From positions 29,795,696-29,859,695 of the forward strand of contig CM066312.1 of assembly GCA_033807775.1 (NCBI GenBank): a DNA stretch of 64,000 nucleotides, in the 5' to 3' direction. The DNA comes from Saussurea involucrata. Its lineage: Eukaryota > Streptophyta > Magnoliopsida > Asterales > Asteraceae. Both the position numbers and the translations under genes were made by a program. Under the pieces are notes generated by a model. The model was not told the origin of the DNA. It saw nothing but the letters and a program-made list of their open reading frames with translations, and searched no databases. Shown here one piece after another: positions 1 to 10,703 of this stretch; positions within the stretch are counted from its first letter, which is position 1, and the number at the start of each line of letters is the position of its first letter.

Positions 1-436
1 TCAAAGTTTTGATTTGTTTAAATAGGCAATTTGGGACATATTTGGAAAGTTATGTTCGAGAAAAGTGTTTTTGAAAGTGGGTTTGTGCGGTGTGCTTACG
101 AAAAATAGCTCATAGTTTTCTGCATAATCACCTTCTTCTGTGTATTGTTCTAACAAGAAACTTCTTTGGCTCCCCCTTGAATGATCAACTTCTGTGATTC
201 ATAACAAGGTTCCTTCTGCTCCTTCTTGATCTATGCTTGGGTCAAATAATGATAAGTAGTGCACAAGTCATAGATCAAACAACCAAAGAGGTATTGTTAC
301 TAGGGCCTAGAGGGCTCTGTGCAATGTCACAAATACTCTTTAACAAGATAGACCAATAAAAGAAACATCTATACATGGTTAAATAGTACAATATTTATAA
401 GAGAGACTCTGTACCAAGGTGCAGAGGCTCTGTGGG
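1..436 (-). other. Element C, untranslated 3' internal region
   Basis: No reading frame of note. On the minus strand this is the stretch between the RNase H stop and the 3' LTR. It holds a PPT-like box (plus strand GGCTCCCCCTTGA near 170) and several copies of a CAGAG...CTCTGTG motif (near 310 and 420-435). It aligns by eye, in opposite orientation, with 43045-43350 (element K). Confidence 0.75.
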
Positions 437-3400
437 TCAACTCATGTTTAACATACCCAACTTGCCGACCAAGAATAAGAATCTCTTCTCATCTAAAGCT
501 TTGGTGAATAGGTCAACAAGTTGATACTCTGTGGGCACAAAATACATTTCGATCGTACCTTCTTCCACATGATGCTTTAGAAAGTGATACCTTATGTCGA
601 TATGCTTTGTCTTGGAGTGTTGTACTGGATTGGCAGAGATGGCTATGACACTTTTGGAATCACAGAGGATGGGAATCTTCTCAATGTCTAAACCATAGTC
701 TCTGAGTTGGGTTCTTATCCACAGAACCTATGAGCAGCAGCTAGCAGCAGCAACATACTCAGCTTCTACCGTAGATGTGGACACACAATTCTGCTTCTTT
801 GAAGTCCAGCTCACTAGTTTACCACCTAGGAATTGACAACTCCTAGAGGTGCTCTTTCGGTCTAATTTGCATCCTCCATAATCTGAATCTGTGTAAGCCA
901 TTAGATCAAAGCCAGAGCTCTTTGGATACCAGAGACCAAGATTTATTGTTCCTTTAAGGTATCTAATGATTCTCTTTACATCATAAAGGTGTGATTCTTT
1001 TAGACTTGCTTGATATCTTGCACAAAGGCATGTGGCATACATAATATCTGGTCTACTTGTAGTTAAGTATAAAAGAGACCCTATCATACCTCTGTAGAGC
1101 TTGCACTCGACATATTTGCCCTCTGGATCTGAGTGTAACTTGGATCCAGTGGCCATAGGGTTTTCATTGTAGAAGAGTCAGAGAGTTTAAACTTTGAAAA
1201 AATGTCAGAAACATATTTGGATTGGTTTATGAAAATACCCTCTGTTTTTTGTTTGATTTGAAGTCCAAGGAAGAACTTCAATTCTCCCATCGTACTCATT
1301 TCAAACTCACTCTCCATTAATGTTTCAAACTTTTTGCAATATTTTTCATTTGTAGAGCCAAATATGATGTCATCCACATATATTTGGACAAGCAAAATCT
1401 CATCTTTTCTCCTCTTATAAAACAAAGTAGTATCGGATGTACCTCTTTCGAAATTATTGACAAGCAAGAAGTTTTAGAGTCTTTCATACCATGCTCTGAG
1501 GGCCTGTTGGAGTCCATATAGGGCCTTATCCAGGAAATATACATGTTTGGGTAGTTTGAACTCTCAAAGCCTGGTGGTTATTAGACATATACTTCTTCTT
1601 GAATCTGACCATTCAGAAAGGCGGATTTGACATCCATCTAGTACACCTTAAAACCTCTATGGGCTGCAAAGGCTAGGAAAATCCTGATAGCCTCTAGCCT
1701 TACGAAATGGAAAAGGTTTCCTCGTAGTCAATACCTTCCTCTTGGCAGTATCCTTTGGCCACCAATCTTGCCTTGCTCCTAATGACCACTCCATCTTCAA
1801 CCTTCTTATTTTGGAACACCCATTTGGTCCCTATAGCAGTTTTGCCTTTTGGCAGAGGTACTATGGACCATACTTTGTTGCGCTCAAATTGAAGAAACTC
1901 TTCTTGCATGGCTTCTACCCAATTTGGATCGTCAAGGGCTTCAGAGACCTTCTTTGGTTCGATCACACTGATGAAATTTGTAAAGAAGCAAAAATTGGCA
2001 GTGGCTGATAGAGTCTTGACATTATCTGAAGAATCACCAATGATTTGTCTTTGTGGATGACTTTTGGTCCATTTAGTCATCCTTGGAATATGGTCATTTG
2101 TTGCATCAAGTTGAATTTCTGTAGGAATTTCAGTTGGTACTTGAACAGCTTCTGTTGTTGAAGGTTGATCATTTGTGCTTGTCATAGGAGTGGATGTTTC
2201 ATTCTGAGTTGGAGTAGAGACCTCTGTTGTGTTTGGTGTGGAGTCCTCATTTTGCTCTGGTGATGCATCCTCTATGGTCAATGGAATAGAACTTTCAACT
2301 TGGTTGAGCGTTGAGTCTTAGTCAATTGTATGCTCTGTTTCCCCCCCCCCCCCCCCTCGATTGTTGTCCCTACACATGTAGCAGAAGAGGGTGAAGTGTT
2401 GTTTGGACCAGTAAGAGATATACCATGTGGTTCTTCGTTTTGGTCCGCAAAGATTTAGATTCCAGAGGCTCTGTGACCATTTGCAGAGGGATCATCATCA
2501 TCATTGAACATTTCCTCGAACAAGTGATTGAGTTCAGCTACTCGAGTCGATGTTGCGCCAGAGGCTTGTGGTTTTAGCCCGAGTTCTGAACTGACTTGTT
2601 CAGAAGTCTTTTGAAATGAATAATCAAAAGATGCATTTATGCTTTCCACAATTGTCTTTGTTTTCAGAACATAGATTCTATAGGTTTTGGATGTGGCAGA
2701 GTATCCAATGAACTTTCCTTCATCAGCTTTTCTATCAAACTTCCCTAGGTGTTCTATATCGTTTAAGACAAAACATCTACACCTAAACACGTGAAAGAAC
2801 TTGATATTTGACTTCCTTTGATTGATCAAATGGAAAGGTGTCTTCGTGTGCCTTTTCTATCAAGGATCGATTCTGAGTGAAGCAGGTAGTTGAGATTGCA
2901 TCTGCCCAGAAAGAAGTAGGTAATCCAGATGCAGTGAGCATAGTTCTTGCGGCCTCCACTAGCGTGCGATTTCTTCGTTCAACCACGCCATTCTGTTGTG
3001 GAGTTCGTGCGGCAGAGAAGTTATGAGAAATCCCTTCTTCTGTGAGGTATGTTTCAATGGTGGAGTTCCTGAACTATGTGCCATTGTCACTCCTTAACTT
3101 ATGTACCTTGCACTATAAAAGAACTTGGATTTTTCTCATTAGATTGATTAAGATTTGGGGAACATCTGACTTCTTTCAAACAAATTCAACCCAAGTATAT
3201 CTTGAGTATTCATCAACTAGAACAAGTATACATTTTTTGCATTCTAAGCTCTGTACAGAAATAGGACTGTAGAGGTCAACATGAAGCATGTACAGAGGCT
3301 TAGTGCAAGACACATCTGACTTGCCTTTATAGGAAGCTCTTTTGAGTTTACCCATCTCACAGGCAGAGCGGAGATGATCTCTGTCGAATTTAACATTTGG

Positions 3401-3886
3401 TAAACCACTCACCAGATCAAGTTTCACGAGTTTGTCAAGGGTATGAAAATTTAGATGGGAAAACCTGTTGTGCCACAGCCAAGCTTCTTCATTTTTACTT
3501 GACACGAGACAGAGCTTGTCATTTTGGCTCTTTGAGGTACAAATCTCCTCTTCTTTCGGCTCTCAAAAGTTCTATGTCTGTGTCTTCTCCTAGCAGAGAG
3601 CAGTATGTTCTTTTGAACTTCACATCAAAATATGTGTCACAAAGTTGGCTAACACTGAGTAGGTTGTGCTTGAGGCCATCCACATATGCATCTTTGCACA
3701 CTTGCACATCTTATTTGGCAATGACTCCATAGCCTTTTATATACCCCTTCTTGTTATCTCCAAAGGTCACTGATCCTCCTCCAAGTTTTTCTTTTTATGA
3801 GGAAAGTAGACGACTCTCGCCAGTCATGTGCCTAGAGCACTCGGAGTCTAGGTACCATATGGGCACATGTTGCTTATGCAACACAT
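437..3886 (-). pseudogene. pol: Element C pol polyprotein, broken
   Basis: Copia-type pol: protease, integrase, reverse transcriptase, RNase H. The protease begins just below 3886 with W-Y-L-D-S-x-C-S-R-H-M-T-G. The integrase zinc region (W-H-N-R-F-S-H-L-N ... C) is near 3380-3500, and the integrase core includes E-R-R-N-R-T-L near 2960. The RT start (W-V-E-A-M-Q-E-E-F) is near 2000, and the RT active site Y-V-D-D-I-I-F-G lies near 1360-1385. RNase H (T-D-S-D-Y-G-G-C-K-L-D-R-K-S-T) is near 850-890, and the last residues are at 437. Several frameshifts and stops split it, including around 3520, 3000, 2450, 2290 and 1470. A run of 16 C interrupts the integrase-RT linker at 2341-2356. No product of full length can be made. 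Confidence 0.92.
2341..2356. repeat. Poly-C run (16)
   Basis: Sixteen consecutive C on the plus strand inside the pol linker of element C. Its length is uncertain in any sequencing method, so the local frame should not be trusted. Confidence 0.8.
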
Positions 3887-5118
3887 TCAGAGAGATTTAG
3901 GTACCCATTTCCAAATGGGTCCAACTTTGTTAGGGGTTTTTAAATATGCCTCAGCGTCCTTGGGTTTGGTTTTACCATCCTTAAGAGGAGAACCATTTTG
4001 CTTCTTCTGACCCTTGAATTTGGCATTCTTAGCTTTGGGTTGAGAGAGGAAGCTGTGTGGACCAGAGAAATGTTGATTCAATTGGAACATAAGCTCAAAA
4101 CAGTGACAGTAATGGACATTCGGAGCAACTTGCTTAAACTTTTCATTAAAATCATTGAAAATGGGTACAGAGGCTTTATGTTGACAATATCTCCTAGCAT
4201 CAGACTTTCTTTTACAAAAGGACCTATCTAGGCTAGATTTATTATTATAAAAACCTCTCTCCGGAAGAGCCTTTGGTTGTACCCGTCTTCTGTGGTGACC
4301 CTCTGTTGGTTTCACTGCCATAGAAAAGAAAAACTTGTTATTTTGAATCCATTTTCCTTTTTGTTGCCATGTGAGCTTTTCATAATTTGGCCTTAAAGTA
4401 TTTGAATCTTTAGGATTTTGATTTGACATTTCCTTTTGTTTCTTTATCTTTTCAAGCTCTATAGAGGTTTTAGCTTGTATGCACATGTCCACAAAATCAG
4501 GACAGATACGGATTCTTGCAAAAGTTTTCCTTAGGAGGAATTGTTCTGTCAAGAATGCCAGAAGGAAGTTTAATTCCTTCTAGTTTGCAAGGCACTATCC
4601 CTGATTCGACAATATCAGTCTCTGAGTCAACAGAGGTTGAATCATCCTCGTATTCTGAGTCTGAGTCAAGGAAATCTCTGTTTACAGAGGCAAGATTTTC
4701 TGAGCATGTGCCACAATTTCTTCCATCTTTGTCATTTGAAGTGGTTAAATCTTTTGAAATGCAAGGAGCAATTTCAGGAGCATTGAAGATTTCCATTAGA
4801 TCTTTCTCAAAGATGTCTTGTACGACAGGGGTTATATCAGGACAATCAAAGAAGCAGCTTTCAAATGTTTCTTTAAAGAGTTTAATTAAATTCTCCTCTG
4901 TAGAAGAGTGGATGAACTCAGCTGCCTCAGAGGATAATTCCTTTTCAGGGATTATTCTATATACGAATGCCACATGAGTTTGAGTTTTTGGATGACCAAA
5001 CTTGAAGAGTCCTATCTGATCTTGAGTTTTCAGATATTTCTTTGGTTTAGAGGCTCTTTTGATAGAGGTTAAAGATGGCAAATACGTGTTTTGATACCAC
5101 ACATTAATCATCTTCAAG
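3887..5118 (-). pseudogene. gag: Element C gag, C-terminal part
   Basis: Continuation of the gag frame that starts at 29274. It is lysine- and acid-rich with no zinc knuckle of its own; that is in the other half, at 28051-28092. It ends with W-K-W-V-P-K-S-L and a TGA at 3887-3889, the same W-V-P-K ending seen in every gag of this window. A frameshift lies near 4500-4550. Element A inserted at its upper end. The following gag-pol junction lacks the clean TTGCAG seen in the other elements (it reads TGTTGCATAAG). Confidence 0.85.
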
Positions 5119-5123
5119 GGACC
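5119..5123. repeat. Target-site duplication of element A, left copy
   Basis: GGACC immediately before the TG of A's 5' LTR. The same five bases follow A's 3' LTR at 27266-27270. Confidence 0.93.
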
Positions 5124-5406
5124 TGTTAGAGCAGGTTTTAATAGTTGATTTAAAGTTCAAGGGTTGTTTTGTAATAGTTTATTTTGATCCTTTTAGTGAA
5201 CGGGTCGTGGGCTTGTTAACCACGGGCCCATTGTATTTAATGTTGATTAGCTTAGAAAAACAAGCTAATCATCTCTCTTTTACTTTCAACACTGTATTGT
5301 AATATTCTCTCTGAAAGATTAATGAAAGGGATGACCAGTTGAAATCATTGCTCTTATTGCATATCATATTCGATTTCTGTATTGTTGCACGGATATGGAT
5401 TCTACA
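5124..5406 (+). repeat. Element A 5' LTR
   Basis: Starts TGTTAGAGCAGG and ends GGATTCTACA, 283 bp, directly followed by ATTGGTATCAGAGC. The 3' copy is 26983-27265, also 283 bp, with about six substitutions between them. Confidence 0.95.
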
Positions 5407-5408
5407 AT

Positions 5409-5420
5409 TGGTATCAGAGC
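5409..5420 (+). other. Element A primer-binding site
   Basis: TGGTATCAGAGC, complementary to the 3' end of plant initiator tRNA-Met, two bases after the LTR end. Confidence 0.92.
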
Positions 5421-6372
5421 AGACAGACGGATTCGGTTCAAAGCTTCATTCATCGATTTCTAGTTAGTTTGACTTTTTCTCGTCTAACCATTCTTGAATT
5501 TTCAAATATTTGATTCAGTCGAAATTGGTTGTTTTTGCTTATTGGGTTGTGTTAGCATTATTGTTATAAGTGTTTCTGCAAATTTTCACATCCTAATTCA
5601 TTCGTTTGATTGGTCAATTTAGCAATTTAAGATCAAAGTTTTTGGTAGTGTTCTTCAACAAAAATCGAATTTTTACCATCAAAACGTGTTCTTTTTGCTT
5701 AGAAATCGATTGGGTTAGTGTTAGTTGTGTTTGGTATTGTTTCTAATCTTTCAGGAACAATTTTGAGTAACCCTAGTTGAGAATTCGATCGAATTGAGAA
5801 AACAACCGACTTTTACAGACAACTTCAAGGTGTCCGGACGTTTGTGTTTCCATCCGGATTCTTCCAACTTTTCCGGACAACCAGTTCCTTCCGGGTAAGT
5901 TATCCATCCGGGTAAGTATCCCATAATCTCAAATCTATCCGGGTAATATTGTTCCGGATAACTCAAAGTATCCGGAAATCAATTTTATCCGGAAACCCAA
6001 TTTTTACCCGGAAACTTTGTGGTATCCGGAAACCTAATACTGTCCGGAATCCACAGCATCCGGTAAGCTTCTGTTTGAATTGATCTCTATCCGGTAACTT
6101 AAGACCATCCGGTAACCTTGGTTATCCGGACAACTCAAGTTATCCGGACTCCCTTGCTTATCCGGACAACTCTGCATATTTGAACTGCTTTCTCCTATTC
6201 TGATCCGGACACTTCCAGATCAGATCACTTATTTGGATTCTTATCCAGTAAACTAAGTTATTGTCTAACCACTCATAGAACCTGCGTTAGGACTCCACTC
6301 TTAGTTCCTTGCGTTAGGTTTTAAACTTTGAATCAATCTACACGTCTGACGATCACTCCGTTGCAACCGAAG
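5421..6372 (+). other. Element A leader, non-coding
   Basis: About 950 nt between the primer site and the gag start with no convincing reading frame. Its second half (5831-6206) is a dense array of TCCGG words, listed separately. It may hold packaging or dimer signals; the sequence alone does not show which. Confidence 0.7.
5831..6206 (+). repeat. TCCGG motif array in the leader of element A
   Basis: About 19 copies of CCGG cores (mostly TCCGGA, some TCCGGG or TCCGGT) in about 375 bases, at irregular spacing of 10-35 nt. Less than one would be expected by chance. Many sit in the frame (T/A)TCCGGA(A/C/T)A. Spacers are unrelated to each other, so this is not a simple tandem repeat. Confidence 0.88.
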
Positions 6373-9300
6373 ATGTCTACTTCTCGTGATGCTCTCGCAA
6401 TTGGCACTGACACCAAGCCACCGTGTCTCTATCCGAACGAGTACAGCCAATGGCGAGATAGGTTCATGATCTTCATAGAGTCCAAGGACAACTATGAGTA
6501 CACCAAGAGAGCTCTGGATCATGGCCCAATTGTCGAGCCAATGAAAGACATAGCTGCAACTGCAACTGCATTAGCTCGACGTGAGAAGAAGACTCTTGCT
6601 GAGATGACAGAATTTGAAAGAGGCATGACTGAAGGTGAAAAGCATGCAAAGATATATCTGATTCAAGCCCTTCCTAATTCTATCTACACTGCCATAGACA
6701 GTTACAAAGACACGGCTAAAGGCATGTGGGACCAAGTAGCCAAAATGATGCGAGGGAGCGTTGTAGGAAATCAGCTGAAGATAAACAGTGCAATAACCAA
6801 GTTCGATGGGTTCAAGCAGCGCAACGGTGAGTCCCTTACCCAGACCTATGAACGGTTTTGTCTACTCCTCAATGAACTGAACAAGAATAAAATTGTTCGT
6901 TCCAATACTGAGAATGCACTAAAGTTCCTCAACAACTTGCTACCTGAATGGAAAGTGTATGCTTCTCATGTCAAGCACAACAACTAGATAGAGAACATCA
7001 GCATCAATGAACTGTATGAGACACTTCTCCAAGACGAAGATGAAGTGAATGAGCTTTTGGGAGAAAAGAAGAATGAGCCAAAACCATCTGCTGATCCAAT
7101 TGCCCTCATCACTTCCAAACAAGGGAAATCTTCAAGCAGTCAATCTAGACGCGGTCCACAACACAGCTCCTCAGAGTCAGAACTTGAATACGAGATAGAC
7201 GGTGATGATGATGATGCATCAGACTTAATGAAAGCTATTGCCCTTCTGACTAAATCCTTTCAACAATAAAAGTTTTACAAGAAGCCTTCTTCCAATAGTC
7301 AACGCTATTCCACCTCCTCCAATAAGCGTCACGACTATAAGGACCAGTATGAAGGAAAGAAGAAGGTAGAGGAGCAAGATAGATCTGAGAAGAAGGAGAA
7401 GACAGAGAAAGGTGACCGGAAGAAGCGAGATGAACCTTTGAAATGGTACAACTGCGGGAAACTCGTTCACTTCGCTAAAGATTGCCGTCAACCTACAGTG
7501 AAGAACTCTCACTATTATGAGGCTAAGCTTGCACTGGCCAGACAGAAGGAGGCTGTGGAGGTAATGTTCGCTGAAAATGAGTATTGGCTAGGCAGATCTG
7601 ATGATGAGGAAGATTATGAAGGTGCTGATGCTTTCATGGGATATCAATCATCTACGGATGAAGATAAGGCAACAGCAAACCAGGTATGTGACTCTTGCTT
7701 ACAAAACTTCATACTTCAGCTACAAACCATCACAGAAAAGGCAAACCCCCTCAAAGCCACAAATGAAGAACAAAAGCTTGAAATTACATCAATAACTGAA
7801 AAGCTTAATGTTCAAATGAAATTAACTGAGAAGTATAAGTCTGAAAATGCTGATTTAAAAGACAGATGCAAAATTCTTTCATTAGCACCTAAACACTTAA
7901 GGGCCAGATTATCTGATCTCTAACGTCAGTTTGATCAGTGCTTGAATGAGAAAGAAGACATTACTTATCAATATTCTTCTCTTCAAATTCAACACAAGGA
8001 GTATGTAGCTAAAATTTTAGATCTTGAAGCCAAACTCCACAAAAGGGGTCAAACTGATCAACCCATTTTTTTGAACAAACCCAAAGAGTTCACGTACTTT
8101 AACAAAGAATGGGGAATCGGATATGACAACCCACATTATCTGAAAAAGGGAAGGTATCAAGTCCCCACTCTATATGATTTTGCTTGCTATGGATTAGATA
8201 AAAAATATCCAGAGTACGCAATTCAATGGACTGGTCCTCTTGAACCAGAAAAGGAGGAGGAAACCGAGGAACATAAACGCACACACAAATGAGGAATACA
8301 ACTTCCATTTTGTTATGAACCTTTAAATTATTCTTATAAGAAAAATCCAAAGAAATACCTCTCGAATGACTACTTCGACTGCTACAAGGTTGCTACGCCC
8401 AAGGATTCCTCCAAAAAGGATAAGGACCAAGCAACCGAGATCAAGACTGAGACAGATGAGTTTAAACTCTATGTTCCCCCTCTCATCTTGGAAGCAAAGA
8501 TAGTCGAGTTGGAGGAGTCACTCGAGAAAGAAAGGTCTGTTTTTCAAAATGAGAAGAAAGAGCTAGTTAAGGATCTTGAGAAACTCAAATCTGAGAAAAC
8601 CAATGGTGTGTCAAGTGAAGAAAAGGAATGTTTTCTGTGGGAAATCAATACGCTCTCATCGAAACTGTCTGAAATGACAAGAGAAACGATGAAGGAGCAC
8701 CTGAGAAATGGTCAAGTCCAAGAGCAGATTGACTTTCTCCAAACTCAAAAGCAGATTTCACCTGATCTTTCCTTCAACTCATCTGATACATCATCGTGTA
8801 AAGCCTTCATTGGAAATATCTCTTCTCAAGAAAGTAACGTCTCTCAAGATGAATGTGTTCAAAGGAATTTAAACTCTGATTTTTCAAACGCTTTCGCACC
8901 AAATTCCCCAAGAACACAAGCACAAAGTGTTCCTCGCCTTCCTCGACCGATCCAAGTCTAGTAATTCCGGATGTCCATTTTTCAGAATATATGAACTCCG
9001 AAGGTAATTCTGATGGAGAGTTTGAGTCGTTCCCCTTCGACAAACGTCTCCTAAGCCACACTGATTTTCTATCACCAGTAGTAAATCGACCGGTCAATTT
9101 TCTAAAGGGTGATAGTTCTCAATCAAAGACTCCGGCTGTGATTAAGATTTCCAAAAATGCTTCAAATTCTCAAAAACAATCATAGCCGAAGCAAAAGACC
9201 GGTCAACCACCTGCTAAGATTCCTGCTTCCTCAAAAGTCACTGACCACACTGTCCCTGTTGTTTCTAATAAAACCGGTCGCGCTAAACAAGATAAACCAA

Positions 9301-9656
9301 AGAGGCTAGGTAGGGAATCTATTGAGAAAAGGCATCGAAGTCATTTAACGCTGTTTTCTATCCTAGGATGCATAAGCATGCTTGCGAATGGAATCATAGG
9401 AATAATTTTGTTAAACGAGATGTTAATTTTCCAATTAATCTCTACTCCATTCAGCAATTGATTCAATTATCGCATGATTGCTTATGCGGTTCTAGTTGTG
9501 GTTGGAATGACTTTGATGATATCAATAACAATGATTGGTTTGGGTCATATCACATGTAAAATCATACACCCAAACACAAACCCCGTAATAACAAGAGAAA
9601 ATATCATAAACAACGGGGTTCTCAAACAGAGGTTAAACCACAGTGGGAGACCAACA
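6373..9656 (+). pseudogene. gag: Element A gag, first part
   Basis: Start chosen at ATG 6373 because it gives the M-S-T-S-R start followed by the usual gag opening (T-K-P-P ... E-Y-S-Q-W-R-D-R-F). A retrotransposon gag domain runs to about 7040. A zinc knuckle lies near 7441-7482 but its first cysteine is tryptophan (W-Y-N-C-x4-H-x4-C). A long coiled-coil tail follows, with an F-N-K-E-W-x-I-G-Y-D-N-P-H-Y-L-K block near 8098-8140 that is shared with element D. Near 9474-9520 is C-L-C-G-S-S-C-G-W-N-D-F. In-frame stops sit at 6985, 7267, 7921 and 8290, with further breaks near 8960 and 9182. Element B inserted at 9657; the frame resumes at 22661. Confidence 0.88.
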
Positions 9657-10623
9657 TGTTGATCCAAACCCTCAGTGATTTGATAATGACCCTCTCTTAT
9701 ATACTTAGTGAAAATTGTAAGTAAACAATACGTATCAGAGTTTCACTATCGCTGATAAGTACTAAGATCTTACAGTACCGCTGATAGGAACTCTCGCTCT
9801 TTAAATTAAATATTCAGCGAACACTGTTCACCATTAATGCTCTGAGTCTGTTCAGTCATTATGATGATCGCTGATAAGTTAGTTGTTTACTTATGATCCC
9901 TGAAGACAAGTTTCACGTCAACAAAGGTTTTACGCTGAAGTCGAAGATCAAGCTCAAGAACCAGCGACAAGTCTCCTAATGAACTGATGCGGATCAGCGA
10001 AGACTCAGATTTGTCCACTCAACGTGAAGTATCAAGTACAAGACTTCAGCTATCGCTGAACTTTATCATTCGCTGAATATATAATGATAATGCTCTGAAT
10101 CAACGAAAGTTGATCATGAAGTCCTCCTTACAAAGTACTTTTGTCTTAACCTCCTTTGCACGACTTCGTACGAAATGTCAGAAAAGAACCTCCGACTGTC
10201 TGAAATCGTACAACCACACTGATACTACACTGTTCATCCATGCGGCTACTAAGGTTGTCAACAAAGGTCAATGACATGCAACCAACCAGCTGATGACACG
10301 TGTAAAGTGTATACTGACTTTCATTAAATGCATGCAGTATATAAAGAGATGAACCCACTTCATTTGAAGTAACTTGCTAACTCTGGACAAGTTCAATCTC
10401 TTATCTCAAGATAGGTTATTATTAGTAATTTCCTTATCTCTCTTAGTGCAAGAAACCTTAGTGTGGAACTTGTTTAGATTTAGGTTTATCCTTAATCTTG
10501 TTTCCGCAACAAGCTGTAAATTGTTAATGATTTATCAACAAACAATTTAGAAAAGTAAAATTTGTGTGTTTGTATTCAACCCCCTCCCCTTCTACAAACT
10601 TGTATAGGCCTTCGGGACCAACA
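9657..10623 (+). repeat. Element B 5' LTR
   Basis: 967 bp, starts TGTTGATCC and ends GGACCAACA. A TATA box TATATAAA lies at 10338-10345, a likely promoter of the genomic RNA. Eight CGCTGA or TCAGCG words occur between about 9745 and 10080. The 3' copy is 21696-22660. Confidence 0.95.
10338..10345 (+). promoter_or_regulatory. TATA box in the 5' LTR of element B
   Basis: TATATAAA preceded by GCATGCAG. The same box occurs in the matching LTR of G (50074-50081, minus) and in E (TATAAA, 34107-34112). Confidence 0.7.
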
Positions 10624-10625
10624 AG

Positions 10626-10637
10626 TGGTATCAGAGC
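10626..10637 (+). other. Element B primer-binding site
   Basis: TGGTATCAGAGC, two bases after the LTR end. Confidence 0.92.
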
Positions 10638-10703
10638 GAATTTGTTTAATCTCATAAACAAGATCTAATCTAAGATATTTCTCTTTCTTGCTATTATCTG
10701 AAA

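Larger units (their letters stand above)
1..5123 (-). mobile_element. Ty1/copia element C, 3' half
   Basis: Left half of a minus-strand copia element. Read on the minus strand it carries the end of gag, then protease, integrase, RT and RNase H. Its other half (start of gag, primer site, 5' LTR) lies at 27266-30331. The two halves were one until element A inserted: the 5 bases GGACC occur at 5119-5123 and again at 27266-27270. Its 3' LTR is outside the window to the left. The coding frames are broken in many places, so the copy is dead. Confidence 0.93.

Noticed and set aside
5831..6206. TCCGG and similar arrays as a CRISPR array
   Set aside because: The words are only 5-9 nt, spacing is irregular, there are no cas genes and the setting is a plant retroelement leader.
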